A stretch of DNA of 64,000 nucleotides, from assembly GCF_031760065.1 (NCBI RefSeq), contig NZ_CP134500.1, positions 5,022,001 through 5,086,000 on the forward strand, written 5' to 3'. The translations under genes were made by a program, and so were the position numbers. The DNA is from Streptomyces durocortorensis (GTDB lineage Bacteria > Actinomycetota > Actinomycetes > Streptomycetales > Streptomycetaceae). Each line of letters opens with the position of its first letter. Position 1 is the first letter of the stretch. Under the pieces are notes generated by a model. It saw only the letters and a list, made by a program, of their open reading frames with translations. It was not told the origin of the DNA and ran no database searches. This document shows positions 16,894 through 24,325 of this stretch, piece after piece.

Positions 16894-18435
16894 ATGCCCG
16901 AGCACGTTCCCGGAACGACCGCCCCGGAACGGCCTGAGGGCCAGGACGCGCGGCAGCGGAGAGGGAAGGGCAGGACCAGGGGCAACGGGAATGGCAACGG
17001 GGGTGCGCAGGGCCGCCCGTGGACCGCTCTCTGGGTGACCGCCCTGGCGCTCCCGCCGCTGTCCCTGCTCGCCGCGGCGTCCTGGTTCGGCCGGTGGGTG
17101 AGGCCCAGCGCCGACGACTGGTGCTTCCTGCCCGTCGTACGGGACGACGGCATCGCGGGAATCGTCGGGAAGTTCTACTTCGACGACAACGGCCGCGTCG
17201 CCAACGCCCTCATGGTCGGCGCCTACGCGAAGTTCCAGGTGGCGGGCCACCAGTGGTTCCCCCTGGTCAGCGGGGCCCTGGTGCTCGCGGTCCTGTGGGC
17301 CGTGGCCGTCGTGGCACTGCGCCGGGCCCGGCTGAGCACCCCGCGCGGCCTGCCGCTCCTGCTCGCTGCCATGGTCACGGCGCTGTTCCTGTTCGTCACC
17401 CCGAACACGTACAAGACGTTCTACTGGCCCGCCGCCTCGGTCTCGCACACCCTGCCACCGGTTCTGGCCTGCGCGGCCCTGATCCCGCTGCTGCTGGCCC
17501 GTACTCGTCGGGGCAGGGCGGCCGTGGTGGCCGTGGCGCTCCTCATGTCCGCCTTCCTCGCCACGCTGTCCGAGGAGACGGCGATCGTGGTGGTGATGGT
17601 GCTGGTGGCCGCCCTGCTCCTGAGCGGCCGCGTCGTTCCCGCCCCCGACCGGGCCTTCGTCCGCCTGTGGTGCGCGGTGGGCATCGCCGGGACCGTGGTC
17701 GGGGCCCTCGTCCTCATCACCTCCCCCGGCTCGACCAACCGCCGGAACCGGTTCGGGGCGGAGACGACGTCGCTGCTGGCCCCCGAGTCGCTCGCCGCGT
17801 CGCTGCGCGGCTTCGCCGAGATCACCGTCACCGTCGCCACGACCTGGCAGTACGTGGGCGCGGTCGCGGCAGGCGTACTGCTCGGCCTGCTGTGCGCCCG
17901 CTCGGACGGCAGAGCACCCCGCCCGCCGGCGCACTGGCCCCTGCTGACCGCCGCCGGATTCCTCACGCTCCTGGCCTCCGGCTACCTCTGCACGGTCATC
18001 GCCTACCCGGTCTTCCAGGACCGGGTGAGCGACCCGAGCGCCAACCGGTTGTGGAACGACTACCTCCTGCTGTACGTCATCCTGCTGGTCGGCGTCGGCA
18101 CCCTCCTGGGCCTCGCGGTCCGCCGCCGCGCATGGCGCACCGCCCCGGTGAAGGCAGGGGCCGCCGCGCTGTGCGTGCTGGTCTGCTTCGGTCCGGCGGT
18201 CGCGCTGCTCAACCTGGACACGAACATGCGCGCGCGGGCCGAGAAGTGGGACGCCCAGGACCGCCGCCTGCGGGAGGGAGCGGCGGCGGGCGAACGAGTC
18301 CTCCCCTACGAGCGACTGGTCATCAGCGGCACCCTGGAGCCCTTCAGCAAGGGGGGCCGCAGCTACTGGCCGGGCGGATGCGTCGCAGACTTCTACGGGC
18401 TGGACCGCGTCACGGACGGGGCCAGGAACCCCTGA
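16894..18435 (+). CDS. polytopic membrane protein, DUF6056-like (putative GT-C transferase)
   Basis: 513 residues with about 10-11 membrane helices. After a basic, Gly-rich cytoplasmic N-terminus and the first helix comes an external loop with PSADDWCFLP; paired acidic residues in the first outer loop are the catalytic signature of GT-C transferases. A later outer loop has NTYKTFYWPAASVSHTLPP and the next SEETAI. The tail (NLDTNMRARAEKWDAQDRRLREG and on) is soluble. The fit to DUF6056 is from pattern recognition. It starts six bases after the GtrB-GtrA fusion gene, so it probably uses the polyprenyl-P-sugar made by that protein to decorate a wall polymer or protein. Acceptor unknown. Confidence 0.7.
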   Translation: MPEHVPGTTAPERPEGQDARQRRGKGRTRGNGNGNGGAQGRPWTALWVTALALPPLSLLAAASWFGRWVRPSADDWCFLPVVRDDGIAGIVGKFYFDDNGRVANALMVGAYAKFQVAGHQWFPLVSGALVLAVLWAVAVVALRRARLSTPRGLPLLLAAMVTALFLFVTPNTYKTFYWPAASVSHTLPPVLACAALIPLLLARTRRGRAAVVAVALLMSAFLATLSEETAIVVVMVLVAALLLSGRVVPAPDRAFVRLWCAVGIAGTVVGALVLITSPGSTNRRNRFGAETTSLLAPESLAASLRGFAEITVTVATTWQYVGAVAAGVLLGLLCARSDGRAPRPPAHWPLLTAAGFLTLLASGYLCTVIAYPVFQDRVSDPSANRLWNDYLLLYVILLVGVGTLLGLAVRRRAWRTAPVKAGAAALCVLVCFGPAVALLNLDTNMRARAEKWDAQDRRLREGAAAGERVLPYERLVISGTLEPFSKGGRSYWPGGCVADFYGLDRVTDGARNP

Positions 18436-18847
18436 GGCCGGCAGCTGTCGGGGTCCGTCGATGCCCGAGGTTCGGGGGATTTCTGGCCGCGGATCTCTGG
18501 CTGCTGAGAGCCGATGACCCACAAACGCGCCGGTCTCCTGCGGGCAGGTGTCCGGCAGCGCCATCGCCTACCCCTGAAGTGCACGAGGCTGCCGGCCTGG
18601 AGTTCGTCGCGGGAAGCGGATCGCTCAAGGAGACGATGATCCTGCGGAGCCGGGAAGCGCCCACGATACGGGCCTCCCCGTGACGGCCCCCTCTGAACCC
18701 TCGATCGGAACCTTGGCGTGCCAGGGGTGTGCCCGGGGTTACCGGCGCAGCTCGCCGTCCCAGTGCTGTGACCGGGATGGTTCACCGTGGTCGGGAGACG
18801 GCTCACGGGACGAGCGCGGTCCGCGGGGCGACTGGTATTACTGGTGC
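18436..18847. other. intergenic stretch without a supported gene
   Basis: About 410 bases after the DUF6056 gene. Reading frames are open here by composition only, lack ribosome sites and show no recognisable domain. No hairpin terminator or repeat stands out. Confidence 0.5.
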
Positions 18848-19234
18848 ATGCAGGAAGAGCAGGAAGAGACCGCGCGGTCCGCGATCGACACGTTCATCTC
18901 CGCGTTCAACGCCTCGGACGACAGCTATGTGACTGCGCTGCTCTCCCAGGCCCTCACCTCGGACGTGGTCTTCTGGGGGCCGTTGGGCCGCAGTGAGGGG
19001 ATCGAGGCGGTCGAGCGGTTCGTGCTGGACATCCGGCGCCACCCCGCGGGGACCGGCACGATGGTGCGCTGTTCGGCGGTGGACATGCCGGACGAGTGGG
19101 CCCGGTACCAGTGGGTCTTCACGACGCCGGACGGAGGCCCCCGCCTGGCGGGAACGGACGTCGTCCATCTGCGGCGGAGCCTCATCGACCAGGTCATCGT
19201 CTTCGCGGGGGAGATCGGGCCGTCCGCCTCCTGA
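18848..19234 (+). CDS. SnoaL/NTF2-like protein
   Basis: 128 residues. The order helix-helix-strand with TFISAFNASDDSYV, then LTSDVVFWGPLGRSEGIEAVERFV, then RYQWVFTTPDGGP, TDVVHLRRSLIDQVIVF is that of the SnoaL-like/NTF2 cone-shaped fold, which binds small hydrophobic ligands or acts as a small isomerase or dehydratase. No catalytic residues are certain. It stands alone; the ATG has no strong upstream ribosome site, and an earlier in-frame ATG would add a low-complexity segment. Confidence 0.65.
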   Translation: MQEEQEETARSAIDTFISAFNASDDSYVTALLSQALTSDVVFWGPLGRSEGIEAVERFVLDIRRHPAGTGTMVRCSAVDMPDEWARYQWVFTTPDGGPRLAGTDVVHLRRSLIDQVIVFAGEIGPSAS

Positions 19235-19418
19235 GTCGTTCTCCTCTGGCGCCGTCCTACTCCTGAACCGGCCCCGTCCGGGGCCGCGGGTCTAGCCGAG
19301 ATCATCTTCACTACGCTTCGGTCGTCCCGTGCGGAGGTCGTCCGCCCAGGCCGCACGCGGGTGGTGTGCCGGTGCGATCTGCTGGTGGTGGACGCCGAGG
19401 GCTCTGCGGCCGGGCACG

Positions 19419-19530
19419 TCAGTCGACACAGAGCTCGTTGCCCTGGATGTCCTGCATCACGATGCGGGATCCGTTCTCCTCGTCGGCCTCCATGACCCGC
19501 ACACACACCAGTGGGAGGCTCCATGGCCGG
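19419..19530 (-). pseudogene. remnant of a glyoxalase/VOC family gene (C-terminal ~35 codons)
   Basis: Read on the minus strand this segment gives RPWSLPLVCVRVMEADEENG followed by SRIVMQDIQGNELCVD and a TGA stop. The end matches the closing beta-strand of small VOC (glyoxalase-like) proteins, usually DPEGNEFCV. Nothing recognisable of the first three quarters of such a gene is found upstream, so this is a truncated relic. Confidence 0.5.
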
Positions 19531-19752
19531 TTGCTGCGGACCGTGTACACCGGACCATGCACACCGGACCGTGTCCATGCCCTGGCGCCGTGGAACCGTG
19601 ACCAGCTCGCCGAAGGCGCGAGGGCTCAGCCCGGAGAACGGGTTGTCCAGGGCGGCTCCGACGCCGTGATCACACCAGCCACGTCCGGAGCATCTCAGCT
19701 CGCCGGTCGGCCTGTGTGCCTTTCACGGCTGACGGTCCGCCCGCTTCCTCGC

Positions 19753-19954
19753 GTGGTGCTGGCGCGCCGCCATTGCGAGCAGGACCGGCGCCGGCGGATC
19801 GCCGAGGCGGTCTGCGCGCTGATCGCGCGCTCGGGCATGGAGGCCGTCAGCCTCCGCGACGTCGCCTCCCGGGCGGGTGTCTCCGGCCACCGCGCTGGCC
19901 ATCCTGCAACGGAACGTCGACTACCTGCTGGAAGGCGGGTCCGACCGCAACTGA
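19753..19954 (+). pseudogene. TetR-family regulator remnant with internal deletion
   Basis: The first part encodes the start of a TetR helix-turn-helix (RRRRIAEAVCALIARSGMEA, then VSLRDVASRAGVS). At about 19880 it jumps, in another frame, to PATALAILQRNVDYLLEGGS and a stop, which reads like the extreme C-terminus of the same kind of protein. The middle of the gene (over 100 codons) is missing. It is therefore a collapsed regulator gene, lying beside the VOC relic. Confidence 0.6.
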
Positions 19955-20157
19955 CTCCTCCGCTCCGGGCGACAGGCGCGCACCAGTTCCAGTGGCAGCC
20001 TGCTCAAAGTGGATTCGGAGTCACGGGGCATCGCTCAGGGGGCCGTACGACCAGAGGCGTACGCCTAAATGTCCCATAGTTTGATGCTTTCAGAGCATTC
20101 GCAGTCGAAAGTGGAGGTGAGCAAAAGAGATTTGTTCGCAGTCGAACAGGAGAGAAC

Positions 20158-20616
20158 ATGCGTGGCGTTCTGATAGGCGTCGTGGGCGCCGTGGCGGTGC
20201 TCGGAGTCGCGGCCGCAGTGGCCGTACCCGAGGCCAAGGAGTGGTACGAAGGGCGTCACGAGCAGACCTCGGCCTACGCCACGGGCAAGGAGGCGAAGGA
20301 GGAGCGCGAGTCCGTTCCCCGCTGGCTGCCGGACGACGCGGCCTCTGTCGAGTACGCCATGAGGACCACCGGCGGCGAGCGCATCCTGAAGGCCACGCTC
20401 AGCGACGGCGGCCTCCCCGCGCGGTGTGAACCGCTCGACGGCGGGAGCGGCCCGGCCCCGGCTCCCGAGATCAGCGCGTCCTGGTTCCCCTCGGGGGTCG
20501 CGAGCAGCGCGAAGGGCCGCTGCGGCTCCTACTACGTCTCGCTGGAGAACCACACGCTGTACGCCTGGCAGACGAACGACGACTGGGTCGAGGAGAACCG
20601 CCGCTCGACGCAGTAG
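20158..20616 (+). CDS. hypothetical membrane-anchored or exported protein
   Basis: 152 residues. A single hydrophobic N-terminal segment (GVLIGVVGAVAVLGVAAAVAV) is followed by charged sequence and a compact soluble domain with two cysteines (ARCEPLDGG and KGRCGSYYV) that could form a disulfide outside the cell. No family is recognised. The ATG follows CAGGAGAG by four bases. It is co-directional with the YdcF-like gene, separated by a repeat-rich 177-bp gap. Confidence 0.65.
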   Translation: MRGVLIGVVGAVAVLGVAAAVAVPEAKEWYEGRHEQTSAYATGKEAKEERESVPRWLPDDAASVEYAMRTTGGERILKATLSDGGLPARCEPLDGGSGPAPAPEISASWFPSGVASSAKGRCGSYYVSLENHTLYAWQTNDDWVEENRRSTQ

Positions 20617-20622
20617 GCCGCC

Positions 20623-20698
20623 GACCTGGGGTCCTGCGGACCTGCGCCCGAGAACCTGCGCCCGAGAACCTGCGCCCGCGGACCTGGGGTCCTGCGGA
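20623..20698. repeat. nested direct repeats before the YdcF-like gene
   Basis: An 18-bp unit (GACCTGGGGTCCTGCGGA) occurs at 20623-20640 and 20681-20698. Between the two copies lie three tandem 14-bp units, two identical (CCTGCGCCCGAGAA) and a third differing at three positions. It looks like a small minisatellite grown by slippage. Confidence 0.8.
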
Positions 20699-20793
20699 CT
20701 CACCGACCCGCTGTCCCCCGCTGCCCCCGCCCCGACGGTGCCGCGTACCACGCGGCCGACCGACCCGACGCACCCGACGCACCCGAGGTCCCA

Positions 20794-21804
20794 GTGATCG
20801 CCTTCGTACCGACAGCCGTCTTCCTCCTCTGGTCCTGCTGGGGTGTACGGCAGGACCGTCGCCAGTTCCGTAACGCGGTCCTGCTCGGTCTGACCGTGCT
20901 GAGCCTGTCGTTCGCCCTGCTGACGCAGGTGGACCGGTTGCCGGGGAATCTGGCTCTCCTGGTGTACTCGCTGGTCTTCCTCGTCCCCGTCCTCGCGGTC
21001 GTGGTCCTCGGCGGCTTCCTCCTCGTCAACGGCCTCACCATGGTCCGCAAGGAAGGCCGCAGACCGGCCAACCTCCTCTCGGGGCTGGCCGGGGTGGGTA
21101 TTCTCGTCGTCCTGACGCTCGTGGCCACGGCCGACTACTTCGGCGGCTCGAACGCGTACCGGTCGTTCATCCTGGCCGTAGTGCTGATCACCGGCTATAT
21201 CGGCTTCCTGTTCCTCTGCTTCCTCGCCTACGCCTTTCTGTACGGGCGCATCCGCGTGCGTGGCGATGTGGACTTCGTGGTGATGCTGGGCTCGGGCCTC
21301 ATCGCCGGTGAACGCGTGCCTCCGCTGCTCGCCTCGCGCTTGCGGGCCGGACTCCGCATCCAGGAGCAGCAGGTGGCACGGGGTGCGGCGGCCCCCGTAC
21401 TGCTGGTCTCCGGCGGCCAGGGCGCGGACGAGAAACTGCCGGAGGCCGAGGCGATGGGCCGCTGGCTGGCAGCCGAGGGTGCCGACCCGGAACTCGTCCT
21501 GGAGGAGTCCCGCTCCCGTAAGACGACGGAGAACCTGCGCTTCAGCCGACGGCTGATGGAGGCGGCCGACGAGCGTTACGTATGCGTCGTGGTGACCAAC
21601 AACTTCCACGCGTTCCGCGCGGCGATGACCGCCCGCCGGGAGGGCGTGCGCGGCCAGGTGATCGGCTCTCCGACGGCCGCGTACTTCTGGCCGAGCGCCA
21701 CGATCCGGGAGTTCGTCGCGGTCTTCTGGGAGCACCGGATCGTCAACGCTGCTTTGTGCGTGCTGCTGGCGGCGCTGGCTGTGGTGGTCGGCATGGGCTG
21801 GTGA
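20794..21804 (+). CDS. YdcF/DUF218 family membrane protein
   Basis: 336 residues. The first ~150 form four to five membrane helices. The C-terminal half is a DUF218 domain: DFVVMLGSGLIAGERVPPLL, ASRLRAGL, LLVSGGQGADEKLPEAEAM, then EESRSRKTTENLRFSRRLM and VVTNNFHAFRA. The family includes SanA and ElyC, which affect envelope integrity and peptidoglycan precursor metabolism in enterobacteria; the reaction is not settled. GTG start; GAGGT lies a few bases upstream. It may be co-transcribed with the anchored protein before it. Confidence 0.8.
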   Translation: MIAFVPTAVFLLWSCWGVRQDRRQFRNAVLLGLTVLSLSFALLTQVDRLPGNLALLVYSLVFLVPVLAVVVLGGFLLVNGLTMVRKEGRRPANLLSGLAGVGILVVLTLVATADYFGGSNAYRSFILAVVLITGYIGFLFLCFLAYAFLYGRIRVRGDVDFVVMLGSGLIAGERVPPLLASRLRAGLRIQEQQVARGAAAPVLLVSGGQGADEKLPEAEAMGRWLAAEGADPELVLEESRSRKTTENLRFSRRLMEAADERYVCVVVTNNFHAFRAAMTARREGVRGQVIGSPTAAYFWPSATIREFVAVFWEHRIVNAALCVLLAALAVVVGMGW

Positions 21805-21896
21805 GAGGGAGAGCGGCCACTGGGAACTCGTGACACGATCATGAAGAGGTGCCATCCCTGGTCATACGCCCGCGGCGGCCCAGAGCCCTGTGGTGT

Positions 21897-22232
21897 CTAC
21901 GACTTGGGCGTACGCGACCCGAAAGCGGGACCGAACACCACGAGCAACGCCAAGTCCTCGGTCACGTCGATGAATCGGTGCTCCTCGCCGGCCGGTACGA
22001 AGATCACCGCCCCGGGGCCCACCTCGGACGTCCGGTCAGGCGTCATGATCTTGGCCCGCCCGGCCATGACGACGTAGACCTCATCCTCGGTGTGAGGGCT
22101 CTGGGTATCGCGCCCTCCGACGGGGATGCAGTACGTGCCCAGCGACAGATCTGACGTCCGTAGCTGCTCAACCCAGTCGTTGCCCACTTCACCGGGATGC
22201 GCCCACACTCCGGCGCCCTTGATGATCTCCAT
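21897..22232 (-). CDS. cupin-domain protein
   Basis: 111 residues forming one small beta-barrel. Cupin motif 1 is seen as HTEDEVYVVMAGRAKI and motif 2 as GPGAVIFVPAGEEHRF, with the metal-binding His and Glu residues retained (H, E in motif 1; H in motif 2). Single-domain cupins bind a metal and act as enzymes or sugar/ligand sensors; the ligand is unknown. Divergent from the small membrane protein at 22381. Confidence 0.75.
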   Translation of the reverse strand: MEIIKGAGVWAHPGEVGNDWVEQLRTSDLSLGTYCIPVGGRDTQSPHTEDEVYVVMAGRAKIMTPDRTSEVGPGAVIFVPAGEEHRFIDVTEDLALLVVFGPAFGSRTPKS

Positions 22233-22380
22233 GGCATGAGCCTAGTGATGCACCCGGCCCCCAGCACCCAAGACCCTTACGAGCGCTTAGGATCGATGTC
22301 CGCCGCACCCGACCCTGACCACGTCGGGCCCACGCGGCTCAAGGAAGACCAATGGGCGAAACACGTATGGGGGAGTCGAA

Positions 22381-22605
22381 GTGCACGCAGATGAAGGTGT
22401 GGGAGTCCCGTCGAAGAACGACGAGGTGAGAAGCCTTCCCTACTGGCTGACGCTCGCCGTTTCGCTCGGCGTGGTTTTCATCGGCGGGCAGTTCTTCGGC
22501 TTTCCGTGGTGGCTGCGCCTGATAACGGTCGTGGCCGTCACCTGCCTCCTGGAAGGCGTCAACCAAGCTGTGGGCCGTGCCCGCGCGAAGAAGGGGCGCC
22601 ACTAG
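22381..22605 (+). CDS. small membrane protein, unknown
   Basis: 74 residues with two closely spaced hydrophobic segments (LPYWLTLAVSLGVVFIGG and WWLRLITVVAVTCLLEGV) and a basic tail (RARAKKGRH). GTG start with GGGGGAG about five bases upstream. No family recognised. It sits between the divergent cupin and a fragmentary region. Confidence 0.5.
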   Translation: MHADEGVGVPSKNDEVRSLPYWLTLAVSLGVVFIGGQFFGFPWWLRLITVVAVTCLLEGVNQAVGRARAKKGRH

Positions 22606-22619
22606 GAGCCCGGCGGATC

Positions 22620-22860
22620 ATGGCCGGGGCTGCGGTGTTCCGTGACCACCAGCTGCGCCTGACCCTGCCCTGTGAGGGCAGCGGCGAGGCGGTCCGGGCG
22701 TACTACCGCGGGCACCCCGAAGTCACGGGCGTACCGCGCTACTTGGACGCGGCGACGGCGGCGATCCGGCTGAGGCCCGCCCACCCTCGTCGCGGCCGCG
22801 CTCCTCGACCCGTCCGTGCCGTGCACCCCGCGAGGCGTCCCGGCGTCCTGGGCCGGGGCC
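22620..22860 (+). pseudogene. possible frameshifted gene fragment
   Basis: An ATG opens a frame reading MAGAAVFRDHQLRLTLPCEG; codon bias looks protein-like until about 22775. Sensible-looking sequence then continues in another frame (TLVAAALLDPSVPCTPRGVP) up to the end of the minus-strand gene. This could be a small gene broken by a one-base change, or chance. No family was recognised. Confidence 0.25.
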
Positions 22861-23903
22861 TACTGGACCAGGCAGGTGTACGGGTGGTCCGGGGACGCCG
22901 GACAGAGATGGAGTTGCAGGTCGTAGCCTCGGGCGAGGTCGAGCATGGTCGGATTCGACGGCTGAGGGGCGGGCAGGGGCGGCGTGGGGCGGGCCTGGTC
23001 CTCATAGGGGGCCCAACTGAGGGTGACGGCGTTCCATTCGGCGGAGGCGATCGTCAGCAGCGGGTCCATCTCGGTGCCGCATGCGGGGCAGAGCCTGGGG
23101 ACGGGATCGGTGAGGCCCCAACGGGTCCAGCCGCCGACCTTCCAGCCGGGAGCCACCGACAGCTCGTTCCGGTAGAAGGTCCGCGGCGTGGGCTCGTAGG
23201 AAGGGGCGACTGCGGCCCCGGCCGCCTGCCAGGTGCGCCAGTCCTCCAGCCGTCGCTGTAGTTCGCTGCTCAGCTCCATGGGGTTGGGGTACTCGGTGAT
23301 CTGTTCCGGCGCGAGCAGGCACGGCTCGGGCAGATAGCCGGGGAACTGGATCACGGGCGGTTCGGGCGGGGCTGTGAGAGTTTCGGTGACATCCGCCGAG
23401 GACCGCCAGAACAGCGCGGGCTCGGGGTGGGCGGGGTGGTCGAAGGGGCACCACAGCACCTGGAGGAGATCGGCCTCGGACTGCCCGGGCGGGCGCAGCG
23501 AGGGGATGTCGCGCGCGTACAGCTGCGCCACGGGCAGCAGGGCGACCGGCCCTTCCGGCCAGGGGCCGCCCTCGATCCGCTGATAGCGCATCCACTCCTC
23601 GATCGTGTACGGCGCTGTCCAGGTGCTGTCGTCCGGCCGCGTCGCTCGTGCCGCCCGGATGCGCCGTTGCAGCCGTACGTCATCCGGGGCCAGAGCCTCG
23701 TTCAGTTGATCCCACTCGTGCGGGCCTTCGCACTGGGGCCACGGCTCGTCGGCGGGCCACAGCAGTGGCCCGCCGATCGAGCTTTCGTGGGGTGACGGTG
23801 TTCCGGGACGCGGGTGCAGCCGGGTCGCGGGACGTGCCAACGGGGCCAGTTGAGGAACGACCGCGGTGATGTCGACGGGGCGCGGCGGGGTGGTACGGCT
23901 CAT
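22860..23903 (-). CDS. hypothetical protein, YwqG/DUF1963-like
   Basis: 347 residues. Features are GGPLLWPADEPWPQC near the N-terminus, a PVALLPVAQLYARDIP segment, LLQVLWCPFDHP, and a late LCPACGTEMDPLL. The pattern resembles YwqG-like (DUF1963) proteins, cytoplasmic and of uncertain role, some of which act as immunity-type proteins. The CPACG plus an upstream Cys could hold zinc. The ATG at 23903 is preferred because CGGGAG lies five bases before it; the frame is open for another 50 codons, where the sequence (AVNDGTIGPSDAISITNTRG) is unlike the rest and may be left from another gene. Confidence 0.5.
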   Translation of the reverse strand: MSRTTPPRPVDITAVVPQLAPLARPATRLHPRPGTPSPHESSIGGPLLWPADEPWPQCEGPHEWDQLNEALAPDDVRLQRRIRAARATRPDDSTWTAPYTIEEWMRYQRIEGGPWPEGPVALLPVAQLYARDIPSLRPPGQSEADLLQVLWCPFDHPAHPEPALFWRSSADVTETLTAPPEPPVIQFPGYLPEPCLLAPEQITEYPNPMELSSELQRRLEDWRTWQAAGAAVAPSYEPTPRTFYRNELSVAPGWKVGGWTRWGLTDPVPRLCPACGTEMDPLLTIASAEWNAVTLSWAPYEDQARPTPPLPAPQPSNPTMLDLARGYDLQLHLCPASPDHPYTCLVQ

Positions 23904-24325
23904 TCTGGCTCCCGGTGGTGTGATGCGGTGGGACCAGTTTCCGAGATTCAGCAGCCCGGTGTTGCCTCGGGTGTTGGTGATGGAGATCGCGTCACTCGGC
24001 CCGATGGTGCCGTCATTCACTGCCTTCTGGATCAGCGCCTCATAGGAGCGCATACCGGCGTTCCGATGTTCATCCCTACGTGCCGGCAGGGGGCGAGGTC
24101 ATCCGGTCCTGATGGCTGCGCAGTCGCGTTTGAGCGTGCGCCAAAACGTTCCTCCGGGCGAGTGAGCTTCGGGCCCGTGTCCGTCGTGTCGCCGTCCCCT
24201 CGCGCAGGCGGGCGCTTTCAGTGGGTGGAAGGAATCGGTGTGATCAACTGCAAATGCCACCAAATACGCACTATCCGGTCCATTCCGGTACGGGGTGGTC
24301 CGGGCCGGCCCCGGAGGTACCAGCC
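23904..24325. other. intergenic region with possible gene remnant
   Basis: About 420 bases. Near 23904-24053 the minus strand stays open in frame with the YwqG-like gene and encodes YEALIQKAVNDGTIGPSD and related sequence, which has a protein-like look but no identified partner. The remainder presumably holds the promoter of the lipoprotein gene; no clear motif was found. Confidence 0.3.

Noticed and set aside
15151..18564. A minus-strand frame of 1848 codons running from the TPM gene back across the GtrB-GtrA and DUF6056 genes
   Set aside because: Only the part from 15150 down encodes recognisable sequence; the rest is the antisense of two clear plus-strand genes and has Arg/Gly/Pro-rich shadow composition.
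18436..18847. Short open frames on both strands after the DUF6056 gene
   Set aside because: No ribosome sites, no motifs, and poor codon-position bias; treated as intergenic.
20641..20682. Possible CRISPR-like array
   Set aside because: Units are tandem without spacers and too short; no cas genes are present.
20065..21855. A minus-strand frame of 596 codons over the YdcF-like gene
   Set aside because: Antisense shadow; composition dominated by His/Gln/Arg/Asp without any motif.
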